The translations under genes were made by a program, and so were the position numbers. A DNA stretch of 64,000 nucleotides from Heterocephalus glaber (taxonomy: Eukaryota > Chordata > Mammalia > Rodentia > Bathyergidae). The DNA lies in contig NW_004624784.1 in NCBI RefSeq assembly GCF_000247695.1, forward strand, positions 5,075,426 through 5,139,425, given 5' to 3'. Shown in pieces: positions 49,459 to 60,166 of the stretch (the first letter of the stretch is position 1; each line of letters begins with the position of its first letter). Under the pieces are notes generated by a model. That model had not been told where the DNA came from, searched no databases, and worked only from the letters and a program-made list of their open reading frames with translations.

Positions 49459-51317
49459 CCGCCCCATAATAGTTGAATTACAGAAAATACTTGAGATTCT
49501 TGAGGATGGAAAGCAGCAGCAAGTCTAGTAATTCTTGTAACACAAGTACCAATCTCCTAATGCATCAAATTACTACATTTTTGTTTCTCCATTAAATTTT
49601 CTACTTTTCAGGGTTTTTTGAGTCTTCAAATTACATTAATGAGATAGCCTCTGAGCCTTTAAAACCTCACTTTTGAATTAGCAGGGAACAAGAGGCAGGT
49701 AGTGTTTGAAGTCAAATCCTGATCTCATAAATTAGATTTTGCTGCACTGAGACTATCTTCAGAGTATAGGTAGTATAGATATTATTAATTTTGTGAATTT
49801 GGTTGAGATAGGAAATTGTATTGCTGGCCTGGTTGGCTGGAAAGCATGTACCAGGTTGGCAGCTCAGCTTAACTTCAAGCCCAACCCATGCTGTGATAGC
49901 ACTTGAGTGAAGAAAGGGCCAGTGGAGAAAGCACTGGAACTTCTGAGTGGTAGCCAGAAGCCAGAAGGCTAATTTGGCAAATGTGTTACTGGGTGCTGAG
50001 TCTTGGGCCTAAACAGTCCTCAGAATAACAAATAGATCATAAGTGTTTATTTCCTACTTTGATAACAATATGTGATTAACTTTTTATGTGCATTATAATA
50101 GATTGGGTACTTGATTGTATGAGCCTACAGTAAGAAGGACAGTTCAATTTGAATTTTATATGATCAAAATCTTACAATAATTTTCATTTATAAATCTGAA
50201 GTGTATAAAATTCTCGTAATTCTCAATGCCTATTATTCAACTTTTTGTATTATGTCTTCAAAAGATAGAATTGGAAGGTAAAATAAAAGTTACTTATTTT
50301 AATGATACTGGTTCTGAACACAAATATATTTAATTGCCAAATCTTTGCTTCTCCAGTAGCCTTTTGTTTACCAAACTCTATGGGCTAAAAATTTTTCCCA
50401 AGAGTGAGAAATGAGATAAGCTGATTCTAACCCTATACCTCCTAATTTTCATGCATGTGTATGGAAATGTGCTTTTTTTTTAACACAGTAATATACACAG
50501 AGGAGGAAAGGTGCAGGCATAAGAAAGCATGTCCAGAGACAAGGAGTATACTAAAACTTTATATTTAACAATTTTTTCAATCTTTTTATTGAAATAGTTG
50601 TTTAACCTATAAGGTTATTATCCTTATAATAACCACAGGATATTCCTTGTCTGAAGAGTGCCTCAGATTTAGAGATTTAATTACTTTAACCACATAAGTA
50701 TCTTAATACTCTCACTGATCTTTCTTTTGGAATTTTGATTTTTGGTGGAAAAGATACTGGAAGGAATAACTATGGGAGTAGACTGCCAAGTGGCAGCATT
50801 AAACCTCTAGGTATCTGAAGCACTGAGAATGATTAAAGAAGGATTAGAAAAGGCTGGAGAAAAGCAGCAAAAATTAACCTCCAGCTCCCAATGATTTTCA
50901 TTCCTTGGCAGAGACCTTTTCCTTGCTTTTCTTCAATCCCAGTCAGTACTGGCCCATTCAGTCTTGTGGAAGCTGGGAAAGACTGCAGAGTTGAGGGTGG
51001 AAAGCTGGTTAGTTTTAGCTTAAAATATAAAATAAAGAGGCATTTGTTTACTGATGAACTAAGTCCTTTATTTTTTCCCCATTTCAATGATTTTCTTTAT
51101 TTTTTCAAGTTATTAACTGTTCAGTTCTTATTCATTCATACAGATGTGCATACACATCTTTTATCTCCCCTGCTCCACTGAATGCATTCTTATCCCCTCC
51201 AAAAAAAGAAAGAGAAAAAAATGACTTATTTTGAAACTATTGCTATCCTTCTCATACCATCTGCCAAACTATCTTTGCATAACTTAATCTTTTCCTGCCT
51301 AACATATCATTTTGTTT
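49459..51317. other. Unassigned sequence
   Basis: No gene or clear repeat in about 1.9 kb; small frames at 50833-51181 lie on opposite strands of the same DNA and have no domain. Confidence 0.5.
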
Positions 51318-51660
51318 TAGTCACTTTCCTTGTCACTGAGACAGAATACCCTACACCCACGACCTAAAGGAGGAGAGGTTTATTTTGGCTCACAATTACA
51401 GTCCCTAGTTGGCTGTCTCCTGGGCAGAAATGGCATGGTAGAAGGGTTTGGTGGAGGAGAGCTACTCATGTCATGGTGGCCAGAAAGCAGAGAAAGATGA
51501 GTCAGGAAGTGGGATACGCCATTCCAGGTCATGCCCAGTGTGACCTGCCTCTTCTGACCAGGCCCCACCTCTTACCAGCAAGTCAACTATGTCACCCACA
51601 TGATCCATTCACCTTCCAAATGCATGAAGCTTTGGAGGTAATTTTAGATCTGAACCATAA
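51318..51660 (-). mobile_element. MaLR-type LTR (MST-like)
   Basis: Reverse LTR: ccttgtcactgagacagaat, ggagaggtttattttggctc, ccaggccccacctcttacca, and at the end ttttagatctgaaccataaa. Frames 51380-51811 are shadows of it. Confidence 0.75.
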
Positions 51661-52308
51661 AACATTGTTTTTTATCACAAACTTATTTTTTAACCAAGAG
51701 TTTTTAACTTGTGTTCCATTGGTTTCCCAAGTCAATAGAATTTGGGCATTCTGTGATATTGGATGGGAAAAAGACTACATCTTTATTTTCATACCTCTAC
51801 TTAAAATTTAACATTTCCCTCAATTATAAGTATATAAGCAGTAAATCCAATATTAATAAGTATTCACCCACAGAAATCACAGATATTTTTCTATGATATT
51901 ATAGTTGAACCAAATGCCCTAAAATATCACTTTGCACTTTAAACTACTTCAGAATCGTTTTATTAGATCTTTGGCTGTGTTTTACTTTAATGTATTAGTA
52001 AAAGGCATAGGTTTCACTATATAACAATTTTTAATATTTTGCTGACTAGATTTTAATTGGCTGCTTTTGTAATGCACTCCTGGGTTTTGGTTCATGCATT
52101 TAAAGGCATTAGTTTAATAGAGTCTGTACACTTCATTAGACCGAGAAGAGTGTGTGGCACAAAAGCATGATGAAGAATAATTGTCCATTCATTCTACCTC
52201 TCTTCATTTGACAGAAATGATCCTGCAGTGGCCATTGATAGTCTCTGTTATTCGGATATATTTGTATCATTTGATGCCATTGAGTTTTTTGTTTTTATTT
52301 TGTTTTGC

Positions 52309-52390
52309 TTTTTTTGGTACCAGGGATCGAACTCAGGACCTTGCGCTTGAGAGGCAGGCGGCAGAACCACTGAGCTAAATCCCCAGTCCC
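52309..52390 (-). repeat. ID-type SINE
   Basis: T run, ggtaccagggatcgaactca, cactgagctaaatccccagtc: nearly consensus. No clear direct repeat was seen. Confidence 0.9.
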
Positions 52391-52852
52391 GGGTTATTTT
52401 TTAATAACTTTTTTTTTTCTATAATACCACATCGAAACCAGATCCATTGACAATTATCTTAGAAGGTATCTTGTACTTTGTTTTTCTGCATAACTTTGGA
52501 TATTGGTCACCTTTTGCTTGGCCTATTATAATACCTTCCTAAGGTATTGAGTTTCTTGCCTCACCATAACCAATACAGTTGGATATATTGTCCTAAAATA
52601 TAGTTAGAAATGTGTCGTTCACCTTCTCAGGGACCTCCAGTGGTTTCTCTTTTTAAATAGTAGTAGTTTCCCATTACCAAAGATGAAATTCCTTTGGCAT
52701 TCAAAACTTTCAATGAACTAGCCACAACTGATGCTATTAATAGAGATTTAGAATACAAGAGACAAAAACGTGGCCTCAGATTTGCAAAGATGTTTGTTAT
52801 ACAGATATTTATCTGGTTTCTCCACAAAGTTTTATACACTTGAGTAGTAATT

Positions 52853-53046
52853 GAGCTGGATATTGTCCCACATGGCTGTAATTCCAGCACTCTGGGAGAC
52901 TGAGGTAGGAGAATCACAAATTCAAGACCAGCCTGAACAACTTAGCAACTTAGAGATTCTGTCTCAAAATTTAAAAAAAAATTAAAAACAGGGGTCTGGG
53001 GATGTCGCTCAGTGTGAAGGTCCCTAGGTTCAATCCTCAGTACTAC
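52853..53046 (+). repeat. B1-ID composite SINE
   Basis: ctgtaattccagcactctgg, gattctgtctcaaaatttaa, then the ID-like half ggggtctggggatgtcgctc and aggttcaatcctcagtacta. Confidence 0.87.
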
Positions 53047-54019
53047 ACACCCATTAAAAAGTAGCACCTGTATTTATGATTATAACCTCTCGTGTTCCCT
53101 TAACATTATCCCTTTCTCATAGTAGGCATTTAGATAACTGTTTCTTGGGTGAATAAGTGAATTTATCAAATACTGATTTAACTTCTCCTTTAGCTTTTTG
53201 AATAATCATGGACCATGGTGCTACTATCCTGGGTTTCCTCAAAATATTACTTTAAAAAATATTATTGCTTTAACTGTTCAATTTGTAGATCTTTGGAGAA
53301 TGCTAAGTGTTAAAAAGTCTAGCAATTAGCAGTATATTAGTTTAGGATAATTCTGTGTCTAGAAATTCAAAGATTAATGAAATTATATTATCAGAGAAGT
53401 GGGGGATGGCTGCTTTTACTCTGTCTATAGCCATGTATAATTAAATAATTTTTATTATCCATTATCTACATTGTTAAGCTAAAATGAATGTTTTTGAAGT
53501 TCTCTAGTTATACTTATTTTTTACCTCTTACCTTCAATCCTGCCCACCATTAATCAGTGGATTTCTTCTAAATTACTGGATGCCAACCATTGCTATATTC
53601 TTTACCAATTTCTAACATTTCTAATTATCCTCACTAGCCAAAGTATTGTATGACGTTTTAATCTTAAGTAGTTTTTCATTCCAAAAAAAAGATTCATCTA
53701 GGTTTTCTGAACTAGATTTTATGTCCTTTTCTCTTTGGGAAACATTGTACAAAATTATTTTACAAATTCATGTGATAAGATAACATGAACAAAGGAATAA
53801 AGTGGCATTTGAACTCCCAAGTTATTTGATTTATTGGTTCTATGAATGTGTGGTAAGAGCTGGTGGGACACATTTATAGCCTTTACTTGTGTGATATTCT
53901 TTCTTGTATATTAACAAGGAGAGATCTTTTAAAATCATATTAGAATATAAAATAGTATAAACCAGATTTTCTAATTTTTATTGTCATTTTGCTTATAGTA
54001 TAAACATTTTAAAATATAT
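53047..54019. other. Unassigned AT-rich sequence
   Basis: No gene or clear repeat. Confidence 0.5.
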
Positions 54020-54195
54020 ACTTTCTCATTTACTATGTGACAGAAGTTGTTCTAAATTTTTATATGTATGTATTAACTTGTTTAATCCTTGTTAAAACCC
54101 TATGCTGTTAGTGGTGTTGAGAAAACGGGACACAGAGAGGTTAAGTAACTTCTCCAGGTTACTTAGTTTGTGGAAGAGGGTAGGGTATGAGTTGG
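54020..54195 (-). repeat. MIR SINE
   Basis: Reverse MIR: atttactatgtgacagaagt, cttgtttaatccttgttaaa, then gacacagagaggttaagtaa. Confidence 0.75.
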
Positions 54196-54585
54196 CTATT
54201 ATATCCATAAATTATAAAATCACCCTCTTGGCTCATTTTCTAGAATTTATGGTAAGAGTTCAAGGACAAGTTTCAGAATATCAGTAAATCAGGTCTTCAC
54301 AACAGTGCTACCTATATAGGAACAAGTGGTCCAGTCTACTTCAGCTTCCTTTGGCATTGGCCATTGAGAATAGTTTAAGATGGAACACCTTTTTAAGGTA
54401 TTCCTTTTTAAGTTAGCAAATAGTGCCCAAATGTAGGAAAGCAAATAAGTTACAGAAAATAAGTCTTAAAATTATCAACACAAAATTCTTTGTGAAATAT
54501 CAACATAAACTTACCAAAAGTGTAATTGTTTCTATATTAGTTATTAATATAATTTCTAATATTAGTACGTTTAAACCTTTGTGAT

Positions 54586-54669
54586 TTTTTTTTTTTGGTA
54601 GCAGGGATCGAACTTGGGACTTTGCATTTGCAAAGCAGGCTGCAGAACCACTGAGCTAGATCCTCGCCC
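54586..54669 (-). repeat. ID-type SINE
   Basis: T run, ggtagcagggatcgaacttg, cactgagctagatcctcgcc. Confidence 0.9.
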
Positions 54670-54749
54670 TATGTAACCTTTTCAACACAATCCTTATTCC
54701 ACATTCATGTAGGATAAAAATATTTCTGTAAATGATTTTGAAAGACTGT

Positions 54750-54850
54750 ATGTAGTTTGTGTATATGTGCTACATACATGTACCAATTCCCCAAAATGAA
54801 TGTAACTATTATATATTGCACAGATACACTAATAATTTTTTTAAACAAAA
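54750..54850 (+). mobile_element. LINE-1 3' terminal fragment
   Basis: tacatgtaccaattccccaa ... aatgtaactattatatattg ... acactaataatttttttaaa resembles the 3' end of the copies at 6012 and 19844. Confidence 0.6.
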
Positions 54851-54879
54851 AATATAACTACATATAGCTAACACTTGAC

Positions 54880-55020
54880 TTTTGCTGTGTATCTGACACT
54901 ATTCTAAGAGTTTTATGTTTTTTAACTCATTAAATTTTGAAAAATAGTATTATAAGCTCCCCTTCACAGCTGAGGGTGCTGGAGCATGAGAGAATAATTT
55001 GGTCAAGATCAGAAAGAAGG
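54880..55020 (-). repeat. MIR SINE
   Basis: Reverse MIR: gtatctgacactattctaag, ctccccttcacagctgaggg, tttggtcaagatcagaaaga. Confidence 0.6.
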
Positions 55021-55079
55021 GGAGAATGAGGAGGGAGGGTCAAAAACTCTAGTATGTGAAATACTATCGATACCAGAAA

Positions 55080-55660
55080 CAAAACGAAATAACTGTTGTT
55101 CTTTAATATTACAATGTGATTGGATAAAAGCATCAAGCAAGAGATACAAAAATTGGTAAGAAGGTGGCAATTTGATTATATTTTTATTATATACAGGGAA
55201 AACCTAAGAGCCTCATTGAAACCCTAGTAGAATCATTAAGAATTCTAGTTCACTAAGCGTTCTCTTTTTTAGACACCAACAATAACGTTAGAAAATGTTA
55301 CAGAGAAAGAACAACTTCCACATCAATAAGAACAAAAAACAAATTATTTTAGGATAAGTTTAACAAAAAATAAATACAAGTACCCCCTAAAGAAATCTGG
55401 AGAACTATTGAAAGATAAAGTGAATGTTGAGAAATTGTTCTTGCTTGAACAATTTCATGTAATCAGTAGTGCTTTTTAAGCAAGTATTGCTGCAGCATGA
55501 TCTCCATCAAATTTTCAACAGCTTTTTGGTTAAAATTTGTCAAGACAATTCTAAAATGTATCTGGAAACATGTACATGCAAAATTAGCCAGGATAAAAAT
55601 ATGAGAATGAGTAGAAAAAAATGTAATGATAAAAGACCTGTGCATTCAGGGTACCCAGAA
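55080..55660 (+). mobile_element. Old LINE-1 ORF2 fragment
   Basis: Sense-strand text with gacaccaacaataacgttag, taaatacaagtaccccctaa and ataaaagacctgtgcattca follows the middle of ORF2. Many stops; inactive. Frames 55463-55690 are its shadows. Confidence 0.65.
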
Positions 55661-55843
55661 TATTATAAATCTATGGTTCTTAATTTGTGATATAGATACA
55701 GAAATAGAAAAAAATCAGTGAAATCCAATTGGAAGTAAGCTCAAGTTTGTTGGACATTGGTATAAAATTGGTATCATTTCTCTCTCAAAACCCTCCTGTT
55801 GTTTCCCATCTTGGAATAAAAATCAAATCCTTGCTGTAAACTA

Positions 55844-55999
55844 CAGGTTTGCTACTTAAAGTGGGGCCCAAGAACAAGTTGCATCAACTATGAACTTGTT
55901 TGAATGTGGAATCTCCCATCTCTACTCCACATTTCCTAAATGTGAGTTTTGAAGATCCTCATATGATTCAAATTCAGTTTAAAGATTTGAGAAGCACTG
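55844..55999 (+). mobile_element. MER5-like hAT DNA transposon
   Basis: Starts caggtttgctacttaaagtg, contains acaagttgcatcaactatga, and ends tttgagaagcactg, with inverted ends of the hAT (Charlie) type. Non-coding. Confidence 0.75.
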
Positions 56000-56154
56000 T
56001 CTACCTGTTAGTGCTCTACATGAACTGGTTTCCCTTGGCCTTATATTTTCTAGAGTCATCTTCTGATTCTTCCCCTTAGTCAGTCCCCAGTCATACTGCT
56101 CACCTTGCTTTTCCACAAGCTCATCATGTACACTCTTATCTAGGGCCTTCAATA

Positions 56155-56525
56155 CTTGTTTGTCTTAGCTTGTTCCAGTGCTATAATAAAATACTTTAGC
56201 CTGAGTAACTTATAAACAATAGAAGTGTATTGCTTGTAATTTTAGAGGCTGGAAAGTCCAAGATTAAGGCACTAACAGTTTTAATGTCCATTGAGGGCCC
56301 ATTCCTCTTAAATGGCACCTTTTTGCTATGTCTTCACAGAGGGCCAGAGGAGCTCACTTAAACATCCTGTACAAAGGCATTGATCCCCTTGAAAAAGGGT
56401 GGAGCCTTGATGATTTAATCACTTCCTAAAGGCTCTGTGTCTTAGTACTCACACTGACTGTCAGGTTGAAGTATTTGAATTGTATAGGGACACTAGCTTT
56501 CAGACCATGCCCTGCCATATGTTTC
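56155..56525 (-). mobile_element. MaLR-type LTR (MST-like)
   Basis: Reverse LTR: ttgtcttagcttgttccagt, agcctgagtaacttataaac, gtgtattgcttgtaatttta, and near the end agggacactagctttcagac. Confidence 0.75.
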
Positions 56526-56539
56526 CTTTGACTTCATTT

Positions 56540-56760
56540 AGGTACTAGCACATATATCACCTGAGAAGCCTCTCTTATTCAGAATTTCTTTATAGCACTT
56601 AGCATCACCTGACATACATTTATTGTTTCCATTCCCTTCAAAACTTTAAACTGCATTGGAAGAGATTTTGATCCAGGTATTGAAATAATATCATTTATTT
56701 AATATATATGAATTATATTGTGGAACATACATATAGTAGGTGCTAGACATAACATCAGAC
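56540..56760 (+). mobile_element. LINE-2 fragment
   Basis: atcacctgagaagcctctct, cagaatttctttatagcact and catacatttattgtttccat fit the LINE-2 3' end. Confidence 0.5.
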
Positions 56761-56983
56761 ATACATCTGATGGCAGGCATACATCAAAAAACAAAACAAA
56801 AGTTTTACAGTTGACTTGCATTTGAGCTGTTTTTCGGGATGATTTGTATTCTACAGTTAATTTATGGATTATGATAATGTCTGTTTAGAAAGAATCTTGT
56901 CATAAATGCTTAGAATTTTTAATATCTAAACTATTACATTGCTTTCTGGAATAATAAAACTCTATAATAAAAATTTTTGTTGC

Positions 56984-57100
56984 AAGCTGGACATGCCTGT
57001 AATCCCAGTGCTCTGGGAGACTAAGGCAGAGGATTCCAAGTTTAAGCCCAGTCTTGTCAATTTAGTTACTTGGTGACAGCCTATCTCAAGATAAAAATTT
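56984..57100 (+). repeat. B1-type SINE
   Basis: gcctgtaatcccagtgctct, gggagactaaggcagaggat, gacagcctatctcaagataa: a diverged B1 monomer lacking its first bases. Confidence 0.8.
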
Positions 57101-57510
57101 AAAACAAATTTGTGCAAACTTTTTTGCTAATTTCACTGTTTTCTGATGTAACTTTTAAGCCGCCTAATGTTTTTCATTTTTATGTACATCTGAATAGTTG
57201 CTAAAAATGATTAATATGCACTTATTTAAAATCAGCATGAGACCATTAGAACTATCATCATAAGCATTTAATTTCCTTATCTTAGAAGAATTGACATAGA
57301 AGGAACTATTTTCTGTATTGATTTTCAATAAGAATTAATATTTAGATCAACTTGCAGTTAACAAAGCACTTATATTGGTACATTGTAGTTCCTTTTGGAT
57401 TATTTGCTATATACTACATTTTTTCCTGAGTTCTTTTTTAAGCATTTAATATTATATTTGCACTCCCTTCATGCACTATTATTAAGGAGAGACAGACCTA
57501 ATGATAGAGC

Positions 57511-57704
57511 CCTGTTTTACCTCAGTTCATGGGCTTGATTCTTTCAACAATTCTGGTTGCAAACTTAGTTGGACAAGAACCGAACCAAATTCAGGGGTTA
57601 GGCTCAATGTTGAGCTTATGGGGAAATTTTATTCAGTTCCCATCCAGTTTGGTTTGCGAGCAGAATTGTGAAGAGAATTGAGTTTGTAAACAAGGGTACC
57701 ACTG
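57511..57704. mobile_element. Palindromic small DNA transposon (hAT-like ends)
   Basis: The whole 194-base block folds on itself around 57604-57617 (ctcaatgttgag). For example caattctggttgcaaac at 57550 pairs with the complement of gtttgcgagcagaattg at 57652. The right end ggtaccactg is the complement of cagtggtacc, like a hAT terminus; the left end is decayed. No coding content. Confidence 0.65.
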
Positions 57705-58629
57705 TAATTCAATAAAATTATTCTTTGTATCCTTTTGAAATGCTTTGGGTCAAGCAGCTTTAAATTAGTTTGCCAATTAGAATTATTTAAACCTTAAATA
57801 AGAGCAAGACATGCATGCTTCCTCATTTGGTAGGAGCAGCCTAAAGATAAGATGTTTACATAGGAGCACATACAGGAAGAAAGTAAGGAATGTCATACAT
57901 GGTGGCATAGGAGGGAGTTCAGCTCTGACTAGGCTTTGACAATGAGTTGGTAAATATTATTGCTATGATCAGTAGTGTCATTAATAACCATTCTGTTATT
58001 TTACATTTCCAAAAAATTTCTGATATAATTATAATTTTTGGTCATCTTTACAATTTCAGTTATATTTAATATGAGTGTGTTTTGTTTACACGGATGATGT
58101 ACCTTCTGCTTCTTTTTTAATTATATTCAGTATGCCCTTTATGGGTTTCTTATTTATTTACTCTGTTACGTTAGCTGCTTTAGGAACTTGTTATGTCAGC
58201 ATTTTGGATGCCATTTGTATTTCTTGAACTTTTCTAGAATTCCTTGTTCCTTACAGGTATTTACAGGTTTTATTAGGAATTGAAGATTATATTTTTTTTT
58301 AATTTATTTAATGAATTTTTTAAAAACTAAATGGAAATATAAACACTTTCATTGAAAAATATTTAAATAAAGTTCCAGGGTATTGTTTGTATTGTCATTT
58401 TAAATGACTTTAGAAGTGTCATTTTGTTTTTAGACCAAAGGAAAGGAATGCTGTTTTGTGGATTTATTTTCTGTTTGTCTCTGAACTCTGAACCAAAGGT
58501 TTTCTACTCTTCCTAACATGGTACTAAAAGATTTTTTTAAAACCTTGAGAATTTTAACTTTGAGGAACAGTATCTTTCTTTTTTATTACTGAATTTTTTC
58601 TTCCAATTTTTTACTAAATTGTAGTCTAA
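57705..58629. other. Unassigned sequence
   Basis: No gene or clear repeat. Confidence 0.5.
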
Positions 58630-58822
58630 GGCCAGCCACAATGGTGCATGCTGTGATCTCATGCACCATTGGAGGAGGCTAAAGCAGGAGGAACACAAGT
58701 TCGAGTCCCATCTGGGGAACTTAGTGAGACCTTGTCTCAAAAGAAAAAAAAAAAAAAAGGGTTGGAGGTATGGCTCCGTGTAAAATCCCTGAATTCCATA
58801 CCCAGGACTGGAAAAAAAAAAA
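58630..58822 (+). repeat. B1-ID composite SINE with an inverted repeat
   Basis: ggccagccacaatggtgcat, gagaccttgtctcaaaagaa, then the ID-like half (gttggaggtatggctccgtg, gaattccatacccaggact) and A tail. Within it an 11-base perfect hairpin (aatggtgcatg / catgcaccatt at 58640-58670) replaces the usual sequence. Confidence 0.85.
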
Positions 58823-58909
58823 AAGTAGTCTAAGTTAATTTGTGTGGTCATTATTAACCCCGCCTATTTCTCAATAGTTCTTTACAACAAAAGTCTTTAT
58901 TGTTGAATA

Positions 58910-59660
58910 TTGTTAGAGTGTAAGGGGTCTTCTCTCTGCCTTAGTTCTGAACCATCTGAGAAATAAAAGAGCCAGATAAAGGGTGATCAAAATAGCTCTT
59001 TTCATTCCATAGAATTATTGGAGAATATAACAAGGGAACAGGATAGAGGACTTAATAACACTGAGCCTAAGAAATAGAAAGATTTAACCATCAATTCTCA
59101 GGCAAGACTAGAGAGCAGAGCACCCTTGGGCCCTCTGCTTGTGGGCTAATCTTGTGAAAAATGTGCAGTAAAAGGGGCTAGGCCAGTGATGGCATATCTT
59201 TTAGAGACCGAGTGCCCAAACTACAACCCAAAACCCACTTATTTATCGCAAAGTGCTAACACTGCAATTAAATCTAAATACTGAGGTTTTAGTTTAGAAA
59301 AACAACACGTATACTTGGCTTGTGTGTCAAGAGAGGGCTCTGTGTGCCCGCTGCAGCGTGCGTGCCATAGATTCACCACCACTGGGATAGGCTTTGTTTG
59401 CACATGTCCTCTTCCTAGACTTAAGCGGTTGACATGCTCAAGTGAGGAGGCAGAGGCTGCAGTGTCATTCCTGTGGATGCTGCTCCAGTTGGGAAGTTGA
59501 ATTCAGAGGCCAGTGCAAGGCAAGACCTGTTGTCACTGGGAGATGGAAACTTCCTTGTGTGTTGGAAGCAGTGGTAGCACCAGGGCTGCAGGAACCCTGC
59601 CTTAAACTGAGAGCTCCTTCACAAGCTCACCCTGTCACACAGAAATAAAAACTAGAGTAG
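58910..59660. repeat. Possible LTR remnant enclosing the hAT element
   Basis: The flanking blocks (58910-59183 and 59385-59660) are GC-richer than the surroundings, with aataaaagagccagataaag near 58961 and gaaataaaaactag at the end, as in an LTR, and the hAT copy splits them. Ends and family could not be defined. The frames at 59315-59648 are not supported as genes. Confidence 0.28.
59184..59384 (-). mobile_element. Small non-autonomous hAT-type DNA transposon, copy B
   Basis: 201 bases with inverted ends (cagtgatggcatatctttt at left; complement of right end cagtggtggtgaatctatgg). The flanking 8-mers ggctaggc (59176-59183) and ggataggc (59385-59392) are a target duplication with one change, the 8-base length typical of hAT. 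It aligns with copy A at 15000-15187 in reverse. It has no transposase. Confidence 0.9.
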
Positions 59661-59910
59661 TATCATGTTTGTTCACATAAATGCCTTTATTCAAGTTTGT
59701 ATGGGCCTGCTTTTTACCAGTCATATTTTTCACTAAAAGGATCAACACACTGCTGCATACTATATAAATTGCACCATGTGGATGGTGGAAGAGTGAATGG
59801 CCTTGCTCTCAAGAAACTTACAGCCTCTTTCCATAGTGCTAAATTGTGCTGTGTAGACTGTTGATGTTATAGAAATTCATAGGAGTTAGAGATCAATAAA
59901 AACTAGGCCT

Positions 59911-59999
59911 ACAGGCCAGGGATTTAGCTCAGTGGCACTGTGCCTGCCTTGCCAAGCACAAGGTCCTGAGTTCGATCCTCAGTACCTCAAAAAAAAAAC
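59911..59999 (+). repeat. ID-type SINE with target duplication
   Basis: gggatttagctcagtggcac, gtcctgagttcgatcctcag, tacctc plus A run. A and B boxes are close to consensus. Direct repeat aactaggcct flanks it (about 59900 and 60000). Confidence 0.92.
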
Positions 60000-60009
60000 A
60001 ACTAGGCCT

Positions 60010-60166
60010 GTGCTGGGTGTGGTGACACACACCTGTAATCCCAGCACAGCTGAAGGAGGAGGATTACTGAGAGTTCAAGGCCAGCCTATGCTACAGAGTG
60101 AATTCAAGGCCAGCCTGAACTATATAGCAAGACCCTGTCTCAAACCCCCCCAAAACAAACAAAAAA
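60010..60166 (+). repeat. B1-type SINE with internal duplication
   Basis: gtgctgggtgtggtgacaca, cctgtaatcccagcacagct, then ttcaaggccagcct occurs twice (about 60077 and 60105), the usual rodent B1 duplication, and gaccctgtctcaaacccc with an A-rich tail. It inserted next to the preceding ID element. Confidence 0.9.
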
